Source of the DNA: Rhizobium sp. FY34
GTDB taxonomy: Bacteria > Pseudomonadota > Alphaproteobacteria > Rhizobiales > Rhizobiaceae
DNA length: 64,000 nt
Reading direction: 5' to 3'
NCBI RefSeq assembly: GCF_005222845.1
Contig: NZ_STFZ01000012.1
Coordinates: 62,001 to 126,000, forward strand
The translations under genes were made by a program, and so were the position numbers. This document shows positions 60,249-64,000 of this stretch, in pieces (position 1 is the stretch's first letter; every line of letters begins with the position of its first letter). The notes beneath the pieces are model-generated. The model saw only the letters and a list, made by a program, of their open reading frames with translations, was not told the DNA's origin and made no database searches.

Positions 60249-62408
60249 ATGAGGAATTTCGGTAGTTTGTTCTGGAACTGGTTTGTAAGGCTGGTTGCAT
60301 TTTGGGGGTTAGCGATCGGGGTTGTCTTCGCGCTCAGCTTTGCGTTGCCGCCGCTCGATATCGGTTTGGTCATCGAACGCATAAGTAATGGTTTGGCGTT
60401 GCTGAATGGCCAAGTTGGCGCGAATGAGGCAAAAGCTGCGCTGGACGCTCTGAGCCAGACGGATTTCATCTTCAGCCTCGCGTCGCTTATCTTTGCCGCG
60501 GCCATTTCCTTGATGGTGGCTTTTGGACTGCTCCACGTCGCTGCGATCATCCTCTCGCTATACAACCTTCGCCGTGTTGTCTCACGCCCAAAAACACCAA
60601 CAGACTTTGCCAAGGAATACGACCAGTCGATCTATCACAAATTGGAAGGCAGCAAGCTGCTTGGCCACGCCTGGCGTGAATTCGATGAGACCCTGATAAA
60701 ACCGTCATCCGGTGAGCCGCCGCTCATTAAGAACACGGTGCGGCCTCAGAGCTTCATCCATTTCGGTACCATTCGGGACCGTCTTTTTGGCCTGAAGATG
60801 ATGGCTAGCATTCCCGGCTATTTTGTTGCCGTCGGCTTGCTGCTGACATTCGCAGGGATCGTCCTGGCCCTCTACAAAGCCGGAAGCGCTTCCAGTGCAG
60901 GCAATGTGGACGAAATGCAGGTGGCGATGACCGAGCTCCTGCAGATCGCATCCTTCAAGTTCACCACATCCATCGCTGGGCTCGGCTGCTCGCTTCTTCT
61001 GTCCATCGTCTTCAAGGTCTATACGATTTTGCTTGAGGCCAGCGTGCACAAATTTTGTGAGGCTGCGGAGAGCAGGCTTAAATATGTCCCACCGCAATCG
61101 GTTGCCATCGAGATCGCAGAAGCAGCCAAGGAACAGCGGGATCAACTGAAGGAAATCAATAGCGACAAGTTCTTTGCCCAAATGGGTCGGCAGTTGGAGC
61201 CGCAGATCCAGTCGGCGTTCGCGTCGGCAATGGCGCCGATTAATGACAGCATTACGGGTGTGCTCGGCAAGATTACGGAGAACAGTCAGAGCGGCATCAA
61301 CGACATGCTCGCGCAGTTCTCCTCGAGCGTCCAGGGCAGCGCCGGTACGGAATTGCGCCAGCTTGCGGAAACGTTGGGTGCCATGCAGGCAACCCTCGCC
61401 GACATGCAAACCGGCGTGCGGGGCTCTGGAGAAGATTTTGCGCGCCGTATGAGCGATGCCGCGGAAAACCTCAACCGTCTGGTCAGTGACGCCGCCCGCT
61501 CAATGGACGACGGTGCCAACCGCAATCGCGATGGGCTTGCGGAGATTCTCGCTGCCATGAAGGCCACTTTCGACAAGGCGAGCGAGCAGGTCGACATGGA
61601 GCTTGGGCGCGCCGCGGGCGGCGCTTCGGAGCGGATCGAGGCGGCCATGGGCCGGGTGATGGAGAAGCTGGAAAGTCAGGTCAGCACCCTGACCGGCAGC
61701 ATGACTTCTCTCGACAGCGACCTCCGGGAGGGCGTGGCAAAGACGCAGGAGCAGATCAGAACGGCGCAGGAAAGTGCGGTGTCGACCGTCAGCGCGGTTG
61801 CGGTGGGAGCCGCCGAAGCTATCAAGACAGGCCTTGCCGAGGCAATTGCCACTATCCGTCAGGAAGTAGACCGCTTTGAAAGCGCATTGCGCGGATCAAA
61901 TTCGGCACTTTCTTCACAGGCAAGTGCGCTTGGGGAAGCGACGTCACAAACGCGCATTGTCTCCGATGCGTTTTCAAAGACGGCAACCGATATTCGCTCC
62001 GCATCTGCACCGTTGCTACAGTCTGGCGAAAAGATCGCTTCGGCAACGTCGAGCTTCGAAAGTTCGCTTCGCTTGGCAGTCGAGGCACTCACTGCAAGCC
62101 AGGCAGCGTCACAGCAATTGAACGGATCCCTGCGTGACCAATCGGAGAGCATGGCCGCGATCTGGAGCAATTATGAAGCACGGTTCGCCCGCATCGACGA
62201 AGCGCTTGCGAAATCGGTCAGCGACCTCGCGACCGCAACGGAGCGGCAGGGCGATACGTTGAGCCGCTATGCGACCGACATCGACCGCGGGCTCGCCAAT
62301 GCCGTCAATACGCTATCCTCCTCAGTTAAGGAAATGAGCGATTCCTTCGATGAATTCTCTGGCTCGATCTCGGACCTGCGATCGGCTGTCCGGCCTGCGG
62401 CGGAGTAA
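60249..62408 (+). CDS. zorA: Zorya motor protein ZorA (MotA/ExbB-like with long cytoplasmic tail)
   Basis: 719 residues from ATG 60249 (GAAGG upstream; the frame is open to 60162 without similarity). Four membrane helices at about 13-33, 73-104, 189-210 and 237-262, the last two (GYFVAVGLLLTFAGIVLAL and TTSIAGLGCSLLLSIVF) being the MotA/TolQ/ExbB core with polar T/S residues lining the ion path. Residues ~280-719 form an almost continuous alpha-helical tail rich in Ala, Ser, Gln and Glu, the hallmark of Zorya ZorA. Builds a proton-driven ZorA5B2 motor that senses phage infection. Confidence 0.93.
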   Translation: MRNFGSLFWNWFVRLVAFWGLAIGVVFALSFALPPLDIGLVIERISNGLALLNGQVGANEAKAALDALSQTDFIFSLASLIFAAAISLMVAFGLLHVAAIILSLYNLRRVVSRPKTPTDFAKEYDQSIYHKLEGSKLLGHAWREFDETLIKPSSGEPPLIKNTVRPQSFIHFGTIRDRLFGLKMMASIPGYFVAVGLLLTFAGIVLALYKAGSASSAGNVDEMQVAMTELLQIASFKFTTSIAGLGCSLLLSIVFKVYTILLEASVHKFCEAAESRLKYVPPQSVAIEIAEAAKEQRDQLKEINSDKFFAQMGRQLEPQIQSAFASAMAPINDSITGVLGKITENSQSGINDMLAQFSSSVQGSAGTELRQLAETLGAMQATLADMQTGVRGSGEDFARRMSDAAENLNRLVSDAARSMDDGANRNRDGLAEILAAMKATFDKASEQVDMELGRAAGGASERIEAAMGRVMEKLESQVSTLTGSMTSLDSDLREGVAKTQEQIRTAQESAVSTVSAVAVGAAEAIKTGLAEAIATIRQEVDRFESALRGSNSALSSQASALGEATSQTRIVSDAFSKTATDIRSASAPLLQSGEKIASATSSFESSLRLAVEALTASQAASQQLNGSLRDQSESMAAIWSNYEARFARIDEALAKSVSDLATATERQGDTLSRYATDIDRGLANAVNTLSSSVKEMSDSFDEFSGSISDLRSAVRPAAE

Positions 62409-62415
62409 GTGAGCC

Positions 62416-63360
62416 ATGCTGGCATTTGACGATGCCGCCGACAAACCGGCGGTCGAAGAGGAAGAGGAAAATTACTTCGTGTCGATGACCGACATGATGG
62501 TCGGCATCCTTTTCATCTTCATCATCATGCTGATGGTTTTCGCGTTGCAGTTCCAGAAGCAGACCGACGAATCCGAACAGCAAGCCGATAAATCGAAAGT
62601 GCAGATCGAAGAAGTCCTAGAGAAGGTCAGGCAGGTAAGCGAGCAGCTCCATAGCTTGCGATCCGAGATAAACCAAGAGCTTGAGGATCTCAGCCAGTCG
62701 CAGCGCGAGCGGACCGCATTGCTGAACGATCTTGAGCGCGAACTGAAGGCCACGGGCCTCGACGTTCAGATCGATCGCGAAAACGGCGTTCTGCGTCTGA
62801 CGGAAAATGCAATCCGCTTTGCCAGCGACAAGTCAAACTTAAGCACGCAGGCTGCAGACAATGTTCGAAAGCTCGCTGCAGTACTTGCGCGAGTGTTGCC
62901 GCAATACACAAGTTGCGTCGGCTCAAGTAGTGCCACGGATTGCAAACAGCTTGCGCCTGGCGCAGCAATCGACACCGTTTTCATTGAGGGGCACACAGAC
63001 AGACAGGGATCGGAGACCCCGGCCGGCGATAGCCGGAACTGGCAGCTATCGACCGAACGAGCTGTCGAGACTTACCGAACGCTAACTGCCTTCGAGCCAT
63101 CGCTGAGAGGGCTTAGAAACCCGGAGAAGAAAGAAATCCTGTCTGTCTCAGGCTACTCCTCGACGCGTCCGATACCGGGAACCGAGATTCCTGCACAAGG
63201 CGCTGCAATCACCCAACAGGCGTTGGAGAAGAACCGGCGTATCGACATGCGCTTTGTCATGCAGGTTGACCCTTCTGATCGACTGAAAGACGTGCTCCGT
63301 CTCACTGACGACATGGAGGGACAGATAGAGAAACTGCGGGAGGCGGCGACACTTAGATGA
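62416..63360 (+). CDS. zorB: Zorya motor protein ZorB (MotB/OmpA-like)
   Basis: 314 residues. Short cytoplasmic acidic N-terminus, one membrane helix (SMTDMMVGILFIFIIMLMV) with the ion-carrying Asp at D26, the same number as in E. coli ZorB, a coiled coil (~50-110), and an OmpA peptidoglycan-binding domain (VFIEGHTDRQG, WQLSTERAVETYRTL, NRRIDMRF). Two cysteines in an insert (TSCVGSSSATDCKQL) could form a periplasmic disulfide. Begins seven bases after zorA and overlaps the next gene as ATGA. Confidence 0.94.
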   Translation: MLAFDDAADKPAVEEEEENYFVSMTDMMVGILFIFIIMLMVFALQFQKQTDESEQQADKSKVQIEEVLEKVRQVSEQLHSLRSEINQELEDLSQSQRERTALLNDLERELKATGLDVQIDRENGVLRLTENAIRFASDKSNLSTQAADNVRKLAAVLARVLPQYTSCVGSSSATDCKQLAPGAAIDTVFIEGHTDRQGSETPAGDSRNWQLSTERAVETYRTLTAFEPSLRGLRNPEKKEILSVSGYSSTRPIPGTEIPAQGAAITQQALEKNRRIDMRFVMQVDPSDRLKDVLRLTDDMEGQIEKLREAATLR

Positions 63361-64000
63361 TTGGGCTATTTCGCGAAGCTTGCACAGGCATGTCAGCCCG
63401 CGCGTCCGGGCTGACAGGGCATGACGTGATACCCAAATACACTTACGTGCATGAAGCAGCACGATCAATTGGCGCAACCGGCATTGACGATCGTGCAAAG
63501 CGTGACCTGGCATCCATCAACGAAATTGCAGCGCGACTGCTACCGATGCTGCAGGCAGGCGATGCCTTGTCGACGAAGGAATTTCGCGACGCTATTTGGT
63601 GCCTGTGGGAGGCTAGGACGCCGCTGGCCGACCAACCCGCAGTGCTGAGCCGAATTGTCGACGAAGTGGATCGGAGCGACAAGCGCAAGCTCTTCAGAAC
63701 GCTCGCTACAGTCTATTTGATACAGTTTCGTCCAGACAGGCCGGGACTTGAGGCCATCAGCTCCATCTTGCAACAAGGCAGTGTTCGCTGGGGCGAGCCT
63801 TTCGCGTCATATCACAAAGACTACGCACTCTACGATCCGCTCCTTGGCCCCAAGAATATCGCCGCGCTGGCGTTGCGGCAGGCTATCTCGCCCTCTGACG
63901 CGATGCGATCTCTCGGGTTTGGTGCGCTCGACGCGCAGTCCGGCTTCACAGAGGCGATCACCCGAAACCTGCTGGTGCAACTCGGCAACGGCGCGGAGCC
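63357..64000 (+). CDS. zorC: Third Zorya gene, probably ZorC (EH-signature protein), cut by window edge
   Basis: ATG 63357 overlaps the zorB stop (ATGA); the frame stays open to base 64000 (214 residues seen). The visible part is helical, with WCLWEARTPLADQP, KLFRTLATVYLIQFRPDRPG and WGEPFASYHKDYALYDPLLG, which resembles the N-terminal region of EH-signature proteins (ZorC, about 560 residues in E. coli). ZorC marks type I Zorya and would be followed by the ZorD helicase-nuclease. A type II system would instead have the HNH protein ZorE here; no HNH motif is visible yet. Confidence 0.75.
   Translation, partial: MIGLFREACTGMSARASGLTGHDVIPKYTYVHEAARSIGATGIDDRAKRDLASINEIAARLLPMLQAGDALSTKEFRDAIWCLWEARTPLADQPAVLSRIVDEVDRSDKRKLFRTLATVYLIQFRPDRPGLEAISSILQQGSVRWGEPFASYHKDYALYDPLLGPKNIAALALRQAISPSDAMRSLGFGALDAQSGFTEAITRNLLVQLGNGAE

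Noticed and set aside
63357-64000. Reading the third Zorya gene as ZorE (type II)
   Set aside because: No HNH motif in the 214 visible residues, and the helical pattern fits ZorC better; the C-terminus is outside, so this is not final.

Overview
The window looks like a chromosomal segment of an alphaproteobacterium of the Rhizobiaceae (Rhizobium/Agrobacterium group). This rests on the gene order obgE-proB-proA-nadD-rsfS-rlmH-envC-ctpA-deacetylase-rppH, the DnaE2-type polymerase, the bfd-bfr pair, and the composition of the O-antigen locus. All product names come from reading the translated sequence; no database search was run.

Layout. (1) 1-3025: the 3' part of dnaE2, with what looks like a one-base frameshift just before its natural end, then bacterioferritin-associated ferredoxin and bacterioferritin. 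(2) 3202-25776: a large LPS O-antigen locus. Rightward genes give a GT25 glycosyltransferase, an O-antigen ligase-like protein, an initiating sugar-phosphate transferase, a membrane nucleotide-sugar dehydratase, a reductase and a GT4. A leftward operon (21089 to 10230) holds an ABC exporter (Wzm/Wzt), two FkbM methyltransferases, three glycosyltransferases, two Gmd-type dehydratases and Fcl. Rightward again come an isomerase, a phosphomannomutase and a GDP-mannose pyrophosphorylase. Together they supply GDP-mannose, GDP-fucose and probably a QuiNAc-type primer sugar, then build, cap, export and ligate the chain. (3) 25838-39799: housekeeping genes, including cell-wall factors, RNA decay, ribosome factors, NAD and proline synthesis, ObgE, L27 and L21. 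(4) 40110-40199: tRNA-Ser(CGA), used as an integration site.

(5) 40200 to the right edge: a genomic island with a long tyrosine integrase beside the tRNA. Its cargo is a 2-hydroxyacid dehydrogenase, a GANTC-rich repeat region, a five-gene leftward cluster, an HNH endonuclease, a complete type I restriction-modification operon with three extra genes, and the start of a Zorya system (zorA, zorB and a partial third gene, probably zorC).

The strongest candidate for something undescribed is the leftward cluster 44282-50335. At its core an FtsH-type protease is split into two genes. The break falls inside the AAA+ module: the P-loop domain is in one protein, while the helical lid and M41 zinc peptidase are in the next. 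Neither has a membrane anchor. They are encoded with a small basic protein, a PD-(D/E)XK-like protein and a DUF3102-like protein, inside a defence island. A second notable signal is an A10 tract near the end of a glycosyltransferase gene, where insertion of one A would fuse it in frame to the next, two-domain glycosyltransferase.
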